Source: Kalaharituber pfeilii
Lineage: Eukaryota > Ascomycota > Pezizomycetes > Pezizales > Pezizaceae
Direction: 5' to 3'
NCBI GenBank assembly: GCA_015179045.1
Contig: WHUZ01000020.1
Coordinates: forward strand, 620,001-684,000
Length of the DNA: 64,000 nucleotides
Part shown: in pieces, positions 53,854 to 64,000 of the stretch
Layout of the letters: every line of letters begins with the position of its first letter
Numbering within the stretch: the first letter of the stretch is position 1
Translations under genes and position numbers: made by a program
Notes under the pieces: generated by a model
Databases searched by the model: none
Seen by the model: only the letters and a program-made list of their open reading frames with translations
Told to the model about the DNA's origin: nothing

Positions 53854-55319
53854 GAACCTCTTAGATATGTAGTCTCCGGTTGCGGGTCCCTCATCGGTTC
53901 CCCCTCAAACCTCAACGATTTTGCTTCCACCCTCTTCGCCTCTCCATCCACGAAAGTCTTAACCGATTCCAGATTCGCCAGCCCCTCCACCACATCCCTC
54001 CTCGTCCCCCATGGGGCGCCGACTATCTCCCTAGCTACCCCGTACTGCCACTTCTCAAGTTGTCTGATCTTATGGTCCGAAGAGGAGGCTTTCGCGTAAC
54101 CCGCCCATGCCCAACTTCCCCAGGTCGCTATGTTCCTGGCAATGCTTGTATACAACTGCCGTCTTCTAGCGGGTGGTATTTTGTATAGCCGTGATGCTAC
54201 CCGCCACGCCGCCTTCCCCAGTTGCAACCTCCTGTTGAAGTGGTCATTGAACTTTAGCTCCCAGTCTATATATAGCCCTACCAACCTGTAGCTTCGTCCC
54301 TTTGTCCCTATCACAATAGTCTCAGACTTTCGCGGGTCCAGCTCAAACCCCTCCTCCTGTGCCTCCTCCGTCATCTTCCTGCGATGTTCCGCTATGTCTC
54401 TCTTCAGCATCCTCAACGACCTATTGGACAAAACACTGTGAAAGTCGTCCACATAGGATCTGGAGAACTCGCCACTGTCTGCTTTTTTGGCCACCGGTGT
54501 AATCGCGACAAGGAAAAGTACCGGGGATAGAGGGGAGCCCTGAGGAGTGCCGTCGGTCATTCTGCTCTCCCCCCTAACCTTCCTATCCCATGATACTTTA
54601 AATTCTGTTGGCTGTAGGAACCCTTCTACGAATGCCGCTATATTCGGGTCAACTGACTCTATTCTTTTCACCACCCTCTCTCTCCGTAGTCTGTAGATGG
54701 TTAAAGGCCGATTTTATGTCGTCTCCGACTATTGCTGTCCACTCCCCCCTCTGAAGTCTCCTGTCTACCTCCTTCAGTACCTGTCGCTGTAAATCCTCTG
54801 CCCCTCGCTTCGGTCTGCCACCCAACTGCGTCGTTGTAAATAGTTCGTCCCGTCTCTGAATGAGATCTGCTACTACCTTCTGACCTAGCTTGGCGACTGT
54901 ATTCAACAGGGTAATCGGTCTCCATCCTGCCGGGTCATCCCTGGGCCTGCCTTTCTTGTGTATCATCACGACGCTAAATCCCCTTGCAAACTGATAGTTC
55001 CCATTTATGTACTCACCGATCTCCTCTCGGACCGCTGTCCAGAGCGTGGACTCCCGAGATTAAACACACGAGAAATAATGACAAGGAAGAAAACCAAAGG
55101 AGAAAACTTGTAGGCAAAATAATGCCACCTCCCCTACCCATGTCAGCAGCTCTACTAGGGAGTCTGATTCATCTTCGCTGTTTGCTCTCGGCTTCCTATT
55201 ATCTCCAGGCCTCCTGGCCACTTCCTCCTCCAAACCTCCCGGCACCTGGACCAGATGTGTGCAGATGTCTCCCTCTCAATGTCACACCATCCACACTCTG
55301 GCCCATCTGCCTTTCCTAT

Positions 55320-55383
55320 AACCTGACCTGGGTATATGGGCCCCTGGCATAGGATGGTAGCTTGTATGCGGGGTTACGTGACT

Positions 55384-55416
<33 letters not shown>
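55320..55416 (+). mobile_element. short LINE-B tail insertion
   Basis: TSD TGCCTTTCCTAT at 55308-55319 and 55417-55428. The body includes about 35 nt upstream of the hairpin; about 33 A. Confidence 0.88.
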
Positions 55417-55418
<2 letters not shown>

Positions 55419-55472
55419 CCTTTCCTATCATATCCCTCCATGCCCCTCAATCCTTTTCCAACCAGCAGCCCT

Positions 55473-55530
55473 GCCCTGCCATAGCGAATAGCGATAAGCG
55501 GGGTTAGATGATACCAAAAAAAAAAAAAAA
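55473..55530 (+). mobile_element. hairpin-only LINE-B insertion
   Basis: CCAGCAGCCCT (55462-55472) and CTAGTAGTCCT (55531-55541) flank it, differing only by C-to-T changes. Starts one base before CCCTGCC. Confidence 0.8.
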
Positions 55531-55632
55531 CTAGTAGTCCTCTGAACGTGCTTGTTAGTTGACCCACCCGCTGAAGGGGCCTGTGGCTCAAATGTAGCCT
55601 GTTCCTCTCTTCTGCTCGTTGCCTCTTGCGGT

Positions 55633-55954
55633 TGTCGGAACATTCCATCCGTTGCCCCTTGTTGCAGTTACTCATATGTAGTTCTTCTTATCAATGACTG
55701 TTGCATTGACTATTTCGTTACACTCCTATGTATGATTATTCCCTTGCATATGATTCACGTCTCAATAACTACTTTGCAGCTCCGCTACAGGTAACTCCTA
55801 CACCTTTTCGACTCTCATTGTTTGATGATCATTCCATGCTTCACCTCTCATCTACTCGTCCTGCAACTCTTTACTCAATAGACTCACTGGTATCTCTATC
55901 TCTTCCCTTCTTGTAGCCTTACCGCAATAATGCAGCAACCGCATACCTTGTACA
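55633..55954 (+). repeat. solo LTR, copia-like ends
   Basis: Starts TGTCGGAACATTCCATCCG, ends CCTTGTACA; its start resembles the LTR at 25573. The flanks GCGGT / GTAGT differ by two transitions, so probably a decayed TSD. Confidence 0.55.
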
Positions 55955-56034
55955 GTAGTTTTTATAGGCCTGCGCCCTCATGCCTGCTTCAGTTACCACC
56001 TCCTCTTGATAACGCAATTGCAAGTAGGTACCTA

Positions 56035-56711
56035 TAGTGAGCGGCACGAGCCGAGCTGGCTCGAGCTCAAACGAGCCAAGATCATGCTTGTGTTTTTCTT
56101 GACAGCTCGCTAAAATGCTTAGCCAGTGCAAGGTTTCATAAACTGTAAATACCTAATATAGTAAAAATTAGAGACTTGGAGCTCATTCTGACCTACCAAC
56201 AACTTCGAAATGCTCAATTTAGCTGATAGTAGTGAGAAAGATGAAAATTTAGCTTAGTTTAGTTTAGTTTGTCAATATCATATATATAATCAATCTAGGC
56301 TCGAGCTCCTGCCAGGCCAGCTCGAGCTAGCTCGTGCCGCTGCCGCAAACAAGGAACTGGGGAAGATTGTTGGGATTCGCTGGCTGAGGAGGAGGACCAT
56401 ACTGGAGGAGGAAGGAAAGAAGACAAGCTCGGTGGTTGTATTCTTGGGTAAAGAGATGGAAGTTGAGAGAGTGAGGCTCGGGGGACGATGGCTACGTTCG
56501 GTCCGGTATGAGACGGAGAGGGGACGGAAGTAGGAGATACCGGGCGTCACCCGCATCACGGAGGAAATCGCGGGCAATACATGTATTTAGTGCAGAGAGA
56601 TAGTGGTTTTTCTTTTCGTTCCCTAATTAAGACCCTCGCCATAGCCCGTGGGGCGGCAAGCGAGTATTGATATAAAAAAAAAATAAAAAAAAAAGCTCGT
56701 GCCGCTCACTA
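56035..56711. mobile_element. hAT-type MITE, copy 3, split by a half-LINE
   Basis: The left end TAGTGAGCGGCACGAGCC and the body nearly match copy 1. The last seven bases, including TCACTA, lie beyond the insertion 56341-56694. Confidence 0.85.
56341..56694 (+). mobile_element. 5'-truncated half-LINE with LINE-A tail
   Basis: TSD GCTCGTGCCGC at 56330-56340 and 56695-56705, within the MITE terminus. The ORF1 end is open (GKIVGIRWLRRRTILEEEGK, VRLGGRWLRSVRYETERGRK, stop), followed by a 3' UTR shared with 46390-46500 and the LINE-A hairpin. Confidence 0.92.
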
Positions 56712-57006
56712 GGTTACGGATAGTCCGGAATGCAGATGGTGCGGGGAGGAGGAAACAGGGGCACATATCTGGGACAGGTGCGAGGTGTGGACGAGGAAAT
56801 GGCCAGGGGGGGTGGAGGCGATGTCCAGGGCCCCGGCCATGGGTGAAGGGGAAGGGGGCCCCTGTGTTGGACTTGCTGAGGTGGGTGGAAAGATAATTCG
56901 TCAAGCTTTGGTTTTGCCGTTATTTTCTTATTATCTGACTTTATTTCCCATGTAACTAGTCTCGCCATAGCCCATAGGGCGGCACACGAGTAATGAAGAT
57001 AAACCA
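56712..57006 (+). mobile_element. LINE-A 3' end
   Basis: Starts in the zinc-binding region (CRWCGEEETGAHIWDRC), then 3' UTR, hairpin and a short A tail. Confidence 0.8.
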
Positions 57007-57249
57007 AAAAAAGGATACTGGGGTTGGAGTTCAGGGTAGGGTGAAGGCGGGTATTACGGGGAAGAACAACGCATGGGACAAGCGCGAGCGAGGCACGGGC
57101 CTGTTATGTTTGTCTAACATATGCAATATTAGGTTAAGAGAAAGAACACCGCTTGGGGCTTGAAGATAATGTGTGAGTCGTAGTACTAGTGAGTCGTCGA
57201 TCAGTGTTCAAATAGACTTCGTACATCATACGTGACTACTTTCCTATGT
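57007..57249. other. no gene recognised
   Basis: Nothing recognised; may include LINE-A 3' UTR near 57220. Confidence 0.35.
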
Positions 57250-57308
57250 ACATAACCTCACCATAGCCCGCAGGGCGGCATGTGAGTAATGATATTAAAC
57301 AAAAAAAA
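57250..57308 (+). mobile_element. LINE-A tail with CTCAC/GTGAG stem
   Basis: Both arms of the outer stem carry the matching change. Short A tail; no TSD seen. Confidence 0.7.
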
Positions 57309-57453
57309 TGATACATGACGGATTGATACAACACCCACTAGACGGTGATTTCATAGGCAACACGCCCCAGAGGTCAAACACTGATTGGTACTGCGTAGGA
57401 ATAATACCTGTGTACATATTGATGCATATCTTTTAAGTATTCCTTGAGCGCGC

Positions 57454-57736
57454 TGTAAGATAGACAGATAGCATCCACTACTGCGTTTCGATGGAGCGGA
57501 GTGGTGAGAACTGGCGGAACGAACGTACAACCAAATGTGAGTGCGAGTGCGAGTGCGAGTGCGGGTGCGAAAGCGTGGGTGCGAAAGTAAGACAAGAGAA
57601 GGTTGTTTTTTGTATGAGCTACAGTAGAGAAAGTCTATATACATATGATACCGATGAAACACCTCACCTGCTGCCATTATCTCCACGTGCTTTCCATGGC
57701 AAGCTTGCCATTACCCATTCCGTCGTCGTCCCCACA
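57454..57736 (-). repeat. solo LTR, second family
   Basis: TGTAAGATAG at left and GTCCCCACA at right; GCGC directly outside both ends. Contains a (GAGTGC)n hexamer run at about 57538-57562. Confidence 0.55.
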
Positions 57737-58184
57737 GCGCGATACCCTGACAAGTACTGTTCGAAGCAATAGGATCCCTCCCAAGTATCGCAATATCCCA
57801 GCTATGCCGTGGCGAAACGGAGATGGTAAGCACACAGAATTATCTTCCGCCAGGTCACGGAGACACTAGAGTAGCGATACGCGCTACTCCGCTGAGCAGC
57901 AGATATAGCGGTGCACGACGACGACGCGTTTGCTATTGCATATAACATTCGTCGCATACGTGCATACTGTATGCATGCTCACACCACTTGACTGCCACCC
58001 ACCTATGGTCATGGAGACGCCGTAACACACGGAATACAAGTGAGTCTCATCAAGTCAGTGATGGTTTATAATATCTAGAATGGAATGATAAAACCCTAGT
58101 TCACTTACCAGTGTTCATTTGGTGTCTGATGAACGTGTACATAAAATACTTGAAGGTAAGAAACATTTAAATACTGAGATACGT
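57737..58184. other. no gene recognised
   Basis: Lies between two inverted LTR copies of the same family; no coding signal. Confidence 0.4.
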
Positions 58185-58445
58185 TGTGGCGGCGACGACG
58201 GAATGGGTAAAAGGCAGCTTGGCATGGAAGGCACGTGGAGATAAGGGCAGCATGTAAGGCAATACCATATATATAGACTTTCTGTACTGTAGCACATCTT
58301 CTCTTCTTTTCGCACCCACGCACTACCTCGCCATAGCCTATAGGGCGGCATGCGAGTAATGAAATAAAAAAAAAAAAACCCACGCACTCGCACTCGCATT
58401 TGGTCTACGCTCGTTCATTGAAGGGAATAGTGGATACTATCTATC
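58185..58445 (+). repeat. LTR copy of the second family, interrupted
   Basis: Starts TGTGGCGGCGACGACGG; the 3' end is diverged. Carries a LINE-A hairpin insertion (58325-58377). Confidence 0.5.
58325..58377 (+). mobile_element. hairpin-only LINE-A insertion
   Basis: TSD ACCCACGCACT at 58314-58324 and 58378-58388; starts two bases before CTCGCC. Confidence 0.9.
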
Positions 58446-58521
58446 TATGTATCACTCTGTTAAACATCACAGTAATGCACTATCTTCCATAGCTGGGAGA
58501 GATCAATAGAACTTCTTGGTG

Positions 58522-58583
58522 CCCTGCCATGGCGAACAGCCGCATGTGGGTCACGTGATTTAAAAAAAAACAAAAAAAAACAA
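58522..58583 (+). mobile_element. hairpin-only LINE-B insertion
   Basis: AGAACTTCTTGGTG (58508-58521) and AGAACTTGTTGGTG (58584-58597); starts exactly at CCCTGCC. Confidence 0.85.
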
Positions 58584-58597
58584 AGAACTTGTTGGTG

Positions 58598-58923
58598 CAG
58601 TCCGAGATCGCTCAGACCTTCTACTTCACTACAACGGTGTGCCATAGTCTAATCCACTTGGCATCCAATTTATCACACCTTCAAGCAAGGTTTGCAGGGA
58701 TTGTGCCGCATACCACATTGACCACTTCCTCAATTGGCATCCGGGTTACACAAGAAGTGACAACGTGCTCCGCCTCAGGTGATCAGTCCCATCTCCAGCG
58801 TCAGCCTTACACATCTTGATTAGATTGCCCTGAGCCTCCCTGTGCGGTAAATCGTACCTGAGCTATTATAAGTAGGCCCAACAGCTGTACGTAACTTGTA
58901 CTACAATGGAGTGTGCTTCATAG
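58598..58923. other. no gene recognised
   Basis: Nothing recognised. Confidence 0.4.
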
Positions 58924-58925
58924 TA

Positions 58926-59389
58926 CAGTGCCTAGCAGAAAGTCTTCCTAGTATGGTTTTACTATGCAGTACTAGCTAGTAAAATATGTATTCGGACATA
59001 GCGCATAATGTGCATTGGTACCCATGCCCGAATACATATTTTACTGTCTAGTATAAGGCAAAGCTTTAACCAAATCTCCCTTGGAGTTGTGAGACGTGCA
59101 GCCGACTGCACCTCCCCTGCACTATTTCTCAGTATCATGAGAAAAAATCACGAAAAATCAATTAGCAACAAAATTACAGAAAAACCACATGAATGGACAT
59201 TGGAGAGTCTGAAATCTTTTTTCAGAATTTAATATTGAGCACTTTTAGTTCGATTATTCTGCTTTTGCAAAGGGGTGCGCTCAGCTGCATGTCTCTCGAC
59301 TCCAATGGATACTTGATAAAAGTGGACCTCGTGCTTTCCCTTATGCTGCATAGTGAAACCATACTAGGAAGACTTTCTGCTAGGCACTG
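58926..59389. mobile_element. Tc1/mariner-type MITE, 464 bp, with internal foldback
   Basis: Ends start CAGTGCCTAGCAGAAAGTC, inverted over about 44 bp (58926-58969 against 59346-59389) with one or two mismatches, and TA on both flanks. A second perfect inverted repeat (AGTAAAATATGTATTCGG) folds 58978-59045 into a hairpin. No ORF. Confidence 0.9.
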
Positions 59390-59391
59390 TA

Positions 59392-60188
59392 TATTCCATA
59401 CAGGTAAGTGTAAAGGGATAGTAGCTAGTCTCCGGTATGCAGCTGCAGAATTGCAATTACCCTTAAAAGATTCACATTAGACCCCGTTTGAAATGGGTGA
59501 ACGTCAGAAGGTAGGGTATAAAGTCCCCGTCCAGAAATTCGGATCGAAAGTTAAAACTGCGCACTATAGTGTCCATGAATCATTGACTGCTGAATCAGGG
59601 AAATCGGAGGTGGGGAAGGGTGCCACGCTCGTCACTCCTACAGGACTGGTAGCGAGCCCCTGTGCGGCGCGGCGGCATGCCTCTTCCTAGGGCGCGGTCG
59701 GAATTTCCCGAGCGCCGCGCCCCCCTTGCTGCAGCGTCACATTGGCGCGACCTCCAACTGCTTAACGCTCTACGACGGCCAGTCGTTGACATACAGTTGG
59801 CGGCGGATTTACATGGGTCCAGCCCGCTTCATGGTCTCCTTACAACAACGCATCAAGTGATGCCAGTGGCGATCACCGTACCGCCTGCTCGCGAGCCGTG
59901 CCTTGGTTAGTTATTTATTCTCCAGTACAAGCCACCACCATGTAGCCCACAGTATAATCATTTTGTTTCTTTTCCGGATTCAAATTTGCAAACCCTCTGC
60001 TGCAAAACCTTTGTCGGATCGCCTGCCAGTCGCAGCAGTGCCCTTGTAAAACCAACTCGAGTTCCTGTGACAGCAATCAGCTACAGCGACACTGCACTAG
60101 ACCGCCGCAGTCCACAGAATCCCTTGACCCTTCATCAGCTGAATTTTCGCACCACTCATTTTCTCTAGGAGCGGCTATAGGTCCCAAG
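59392..60188. promoter_or_regulatory. 5' flank of kelch gene B
   Basis: 59860-60188 shares ordered blocks with the kelch A flank. GC-rich 59650-59900 has an ORF of about 80 aa without support. An upstream exon with the signal peptide may be hidden here. Confidence 0.4.
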
Positions 60189-62329
60189 ATGCTTGGTAAC
60201 GACCCAACTGCTACCTCCATGGCCAATGGGAGTTTGCAAATCGACTGGGAGAATGATTTGTGCTGGCTAACAGCGCACAGCAGTGAGTGTCATGATTGTT
60301 GCAATATTGTTATAGAACCACCCAGTGCCAGGTGCTAATCCTTGCGGTTTTGCATCGCATGTGCGCATGTAGTTGCCGTGCAGAACCACACGATGTACGT
60401 GATGGGTGGCCACATGGCCTTGGTACCCGAGAAACAGAGCTTGCTGGACCACAAGGAAATGGGAAGTATGCACATCCCTCCCTCCCTCCCTCCCTAACCT
60501 CCCAACTTTCCCCCCTAAGACCACAATTAGTTTGGTGTTGCCAACGGAGCGTTGAACCACCCAGACCGTCACCTGCGCATCCTTGACTTCTCACGCTCTT
60601 TTGACCTCTCCCGGGACAAGATCACCAAAGCGATCGGCATGGACCGGGACGTGCCAGTCCTCTGGCGGCCCCACCTCCTTGCTAACACTAATGGTCTATA
60701 CCAGTTTGGATCAGGAGCAGCAGTGAGTGAATTCTTCAATGACACTGGGCACAGGCTGCCCAGGGAAGAGAGGCCACCGCCTGCAAACACCAAGATGTAC
60801 ATGTTCGATCTCGACCGCAACGAATGGGGCGCCCCATGGGAAAGTGGACTCGGAGAGGAGACGCCCATCGATGGGATGGTTGCGGTTGACCAAGCTGGAG
60901 AGGTGGGCTGGGTGTATGGTGGGTTCAATTACTACCAGAATATACCCCCACTGGGTCTGGTTAGGTTCGATATGCACGGAAAAGAGAAGCCTGTGGGTGA
61001 GATTGTGAAGACAGTGAACCGTGAGGTGATGCCCGAGCTGTGGGGTGGTGAGTTGGTGTTCCTGCGGGGATTGGGCAAGGAGGGCATGTTGATTCTGATT
61101 GGTGGCAAGGCGAGCCTGGATGGTACCACGGTAAGCAGCGTAGGTTCCTCTAGTGGCATTAAACTGGATTGATAATTGACCTATGACACGTACTACTGCA
61201 CTGTAGCTCTCCCTAGACACCATCAACGTCTACGATATCGCCTCGCGTACATGGTTCAAGCAGGAAAGCTCCCCCGCCGACAACAGCAGTAGCATACCCG
61301 GTGGGCCCCACCGGAGTGGGTACTGCGCTGTAGGAGCCAGCGCACGCGATAACTCGAGCCACAACATCTACATGTACGCGGGGATCACGTGGATGGTGCC
61401 TTCAAGGGAGCCCGATTTCCAGATGATGGGGGATATGTGGATCTTGTCCCTGCCGTCGTTCACGTGGATCGGCCCGGTGGCGATGGGCAGCGTTGGTGTT
61501 ATTGGGGGGTCCACTAAACTTGACCAGCACCGCTGCACTGTCATGCAAAATCGGTATATGGTGGTGTATCAGGGCCGTGACTGGGATGCTCCGACCGGAT
61601 GTAATCCGCAAAACGGGGTAAGGCTGTTTGACTTGCAGACAATGGAGTGGACAACCAGGTATGAGTTTAGCGAAGACCCAGAACCGTATAGGGTCCCAAA
61701 AGTGGTGTATGATGTGATCGGAGGAGAGTAGGTGCCCCTGGAATTGTTTATGTTTTGGTATTTTGCGTCCAGATGTGGATGACGTTGAAACTAACCTACC
61801 CTGGCCCCTCTGCAGCGACAACGGTGGAGCAACCCTCACAGTGCCGAAAGCCCCAGTTAACCCCACACTCAAGGATATCCTGGCACGCCAAACTGATACA
61901 AATGGAACACCCACTGGTACACTCACTGGGACCCCCGAACCCCTGCCTTCTTCTGCTCCTGAGCCACACTCGGATCCCGGCTCCTACGTATGCATGCTTG
62001 TTGGCAGCACCCTGGGGGGTCTCATCATTGGAGGTACACTCATCCTATTGGTCGTCTACCTCCGGCGGTGCAGGAAGCGGCGTGCCAGGGCGGCCACCAG
62101 CGGAGTCGAATCCCATGCGAAGCCGGAGCTCGAAGCCGTAGTACCCAAGGAGCTCGGTGCACAGGGGGTGCAGGCGCCAGTGGGGTATCACTATCCGGTA
62201 CAGGGCATAGCGCCGGACAATTTTGAACCGGTGGAGTTGCCGGATGGGAATTCCCCACGGGTGCACCATGAGTTGTTTGGGTGCGAAACTCCTCCGCACA
62301 GTCATGGAAGTAAGGTGGCCTCGGACTAA
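60189..62329 (+). CDS. kelch-type single-pass membrane protein B
   Basis: Paralogue of gene A with the same exon plan: 60189-60282, 60373-about 60422, 60531-61130, 61207-61727, 61816-62329. Motifs: MYVMGGHMALV, MYMFDLDRNEWGAPW, GMLILIGGKASLDG, INVYDIASRTWF, NIYMYAGITW, DMWILSLPSFTWIGP, VRLFDLQTMEWTT; then a stalk, a helix (LGGLIIGGTLILLVVYL), stop-transfer RRCRKRR and a cytosolic tail. The exon 2 donor used by gene A (GAA|GTAATG) is GAAATG here. The in-frame alternative is GTACCC at 60423; the better-looking GTATGC at 60466 would shift the frame. Gene B may therefore be mis-spliced or inactive. The exon 4 donor again overlaps an in-frame TAG. Confidence 0.72.
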
Positions 62330-63066
62330 GCAGGGCCGGGTTGGGAATGAAATATGGAATGTAAACACTGGCTGATGGGTCATCGCGGGATCGGCAATTT
62401 CAATTGGAATACCATAACTTAGTTGTAAATCCTGTTTACTAGTTTCGCTGAGGCCGCATCAGCAGTAGATTGGATGGGAGGGGTGCGGATGTCATGGACC
62501 GAGGGTCCCGACATGGGAGGAGCTTCCACCTGAAGGGTTCACTGGTGCCGGAGGAGGAAGAGGTGGGCAGGCTTAAGGGTTTTTGGAGGCGGAACCTGAA
62601 CACCTGGCAGAGGCATTGGGATGAAGGGATGGGAAGGTAAAAGCACACCAAAAGGGACGCGGAAGGAGGGCAAGCCATGGGAAAGGATCAGATCGTGAGG
62701 TGAGGGTTTGTTTGTACAGTTAGTGTCATAGCCCATGGCCAGCAGGGTTGCGCACGAGTACTGAACCGAAAAAAAATAAAAATAAAAACAATAAAACTTT
62801 GAATATTTTCTGGTAAGGCACGGTTAACGTCTGCGCTGAAACTACAGTATGTATGACTATTTCATGTAGGTCAGTTATCGCCATAGCCCCTAGGGCGGCA
62901 CGTGATCATATACTAAAACTAATGCAATATAGACACGGCATAGAAGAACTAGATTAAATATGAGAGTTGAGTCAACAATAGCAAATAATCAACCAATATT
63001 ACCTCTTGCCTTTATATCCTCTATACGACGGTGGTGTGAACTGGACGTGTTGGGGAGCAGATGAAG
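62330..63066. other. no gene; two LINE-A tails
   Basis: Degenerate tail at about 62735-62785 and a tail at 62877-62912 whose stem is ATCGC/GTGAT (one G-U pair). The rest is unrecognised. Confidence 0.45.
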
Positions 63067-63079
63067 TGGGCGGAACCGT

Positions 63080-63136
63080 TTTTTTTTTTTTTTTTTCTCA
63101 CATAACCCCGCTTGCAGCTGTTCGCTATGGCAGGGT
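63080..63136 (-). mobile_element. hairpin-only LINE-B insertion
   Basis: TSD TGGGCGGAACCGT at 63067-63079 and 63137-63149; the body ends one base beyond CCCTGCC. Confidence 0.9.
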
Positions 63137-63149
63137 TGGGCGGAACCGT

Positions 63150-63690
63150 GAAAAGGACATATGGGGGACATCTTAGGGTGGACCCTTCCTTGTATTATAC
63201 TGCTCATACAAGGACTGGGGCACGAGGTGGCAACACTGGAAGGCCTACTAGGGGCAAGGGCCTGAGACACTGGCAATATGGGCTGGGGAAAGCCGACAGT
63301 CCGGATTGCAGATGGGGTGGAGAGGAGGAGGAGTCAACCTCCCACGTGTTGGACAGGGGCCGGGTATGGAAACCAAAATAGCCAGGGGGCAGGGACACGC
63401 TGCTCAGGCTACAAAAAAGGGGCGAAGAATGGGGACCCAATCAGATCACTGATGGAATAGATGCAACGACAATGGCGATGGACTTTTACTTTCTGTCACT
63501 TATTGTTACGACGAATTCGCGCTAACGGAACAGATGGAACGGCGATAGACTTTTCCTCATTGTTCCGTTGCTTACGTAGTTTTCACTTCTTTCTCTATCT
63601 ATTTACACACTTTCCCATTATCTCTATGTAGCTCAACATCGCTATAGCTCTTAGGGCGGCACGCGATTACTCATATTTAGAGAAAAAAAA
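63150..63690 (+). pseudogene. LINE-A 3' end with ruined zinc motif
   Basis: Reads GLRHWQYGLGKADSPDCRWG, where the second and last Cys of the zinc motif are Gly (CRWGGEEEESTSHVLDRG). 3' UTR and an ATCGC/GCGAT hairpin end at about 63690. Confidence 0.75.
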
Positions 63691-63699
63691 TTATATTGC

Positions 63700-64000
63700 T
63701 CGACAAGCAGCGGTGAACGACTTAGTGGAGTCAATATGACTGTGATGCTTGAGGCAGTGGGGGAAGTCATTGATCACACAGATGAGTGCATAAAAGACCA
63801 AATGACAAGACCAAACTTTGAGCCAACAGACAGGTTCCTAAGACAAATCGAAATCGTACACCGGTACGACGATATTCTTGCAATAAGATTGGGAGGGGCA
63901 AGATGTGAATACATTGCACCCCTGCAGTGAAAAGAGAAGAAAAAAATAAGCTTAAGGGGAAACACAAACTGAGCCAGAGATACCACCACAGCTGTCATAT
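63700..64000 (+). mobile_element. half-LINE or LINE ORF1, cut by window edge
   Basis: Reads SGERLSGVNMTVMLEAVGEV, DECIKDQMTRPNFEPTDRFL and ILAIRLGGARCEY, matching ORF1 of the half-LINE at 32893-34271 without its stop at 33375. Continues beyond the window, so whether ORF2 follows is unknown. Confidence 0.75.

Larger units (their letters stand above)
51989..55054 (-). mobile_element. longest LINE-A copy: RT palm to 3' end
   Basis: TSD CGAGATT at 51982-51988 and 55055-55061. The minus strand starts just before RT motifs (KGRPRDDPAGWRPITLLN; VGDDIKSAFNHL with the motif A Asp), frameshifts near 54665, then TPQGSPLSPVLFLV and YVDDFHSV (motif C), thumb region, then RNase H (TDGSRREDKTGAG after a TAA; NDAELIAVGEA; VITDSRVTIAKL; MWVKSHKGVRGNTRADMAAK) and the zinc-binding CRWCGRDYENFEHIVRGC. 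The endonuclease and ORF1 are missing. Carries a hAT-type element (52224-53000) and a hairpin insertion (53798-53853). One stop and one frameshift in RT/RNase H mean it is inactive. Confidence 0.93.
55062..56034 (-). pseudogene. older LINE-A, RNase H/C-terminal region
   Basis: Minus blocks: SAHIWSRCREVWRRKWPGG, GKGLRGMEGYDRKG, RAEERNRLHLSHRPLQRVG, RYQEEVVTEAGMRAQ. Interrupted by two LINE-B tails (55320-55416, 55473-55530) and an LTR (55633-55954). Confidence 0.75.

Noticed and set aside
57454..58445. Complete LTR element between the two LTR copies
   Set aside because: The copies are in inverted orientation and no coding or primer-binding sequence lies between them.
59662..59910. 82-aa GC-rich ORF upstream of kelch B as its first exon
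   Set aside because: Ends near a GT, but has no signal peptide and no counterpart upstream of kelch A, where the aligned frame stops.

Overview
This is a stretch of a fungal nuclear genome, probably a filamentous ascomycete. The evidence is short GT-AG introns of about 65-80 bp, Tad-like non-LTR retrotransposons whose ORF2 carries an RNase H domain, and nested transposable elements everywhere. A Pezizomycete such as a truffle would fit the element density, but that is only an inference. I see no rRNA or tRNA genes, CRISPR array or bacterial-style operon.

Only a few host genes stand out. Two paralogues lie 33 kb apart on opposite strands (851-1961 minus, 34689-35749 plus). Each has a small helical N-terminal exon, a phase-0 intron of about 75 bp, a coiled coil and a fascin-like beta-trefoil domain. 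Two five-exon paralogues (47663-49801 and 60189-62329, both plus) encode kelch-type single-pass membrane proteins; a third, frameshifted kelch fragment lies at 40116-40556. A Ser/Thr/Pro-rich repeat protein may be encoded at 40836-41916.

Almost everything else is mobile DNA. Two LINE lineages dominate. LINE-A ends in a hairpin of the type CTCGC...GCGAG followed by TAATGATAT and poly(A). LINE-B ends in a CCCTGC...GCGGGG hairpin followed by TCACGTGA and poly(A). Most copies are 5' truncated and bounded by 8-15 bp target-site duplications (TSDs). Many are only the terminal hairpin plus poly(A), and one is essentially poly(A) alone. Half-LINEs (ORF1 joined straight to a LINE 3' tail, with no ORF2) are at 2284-3200, 6811-7600, 32893-34271, 45400-46554, 56341-56694 and the right edge.

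Layout: 1-7.9 kb, fascin-like gene 1, half-LINEs and tail insertions. 7.99-14.81 kb, one LTR element with a matching 5-bp TSD, whose LTRs hold LINEs, which in turn hold a mariner-type MITE that holds a poly(A)-only insertion. 15-25.5 kb, LINE-A and LINE-B copies in both orientations. 25.5-30.4 kb, solo LTRs, an old LINE-B endonuclease region and a hAT MITE. 32-36 kb, a half-LINE and fascin-like gene 2. 38-42 kb, kelch pseudogene and repeat protein. 43-47 kb, nested LINE-A. 47.6-49.8 kb, kelch gene A. 50-57 kb, a LINE nest with a minisatellite-bearing hAT-type element. 58.9-62.3 kb, a mariner MITE and kelch gene B. 63-64 kb, LINE-A and half-LINE.

The most unusual signal is the class of hairpin-only retro-insertions, whose 5' ends cluster at the base of the LINE 3' hairpin, together with base-pair covariation in that hairpin among LINE-A copies.
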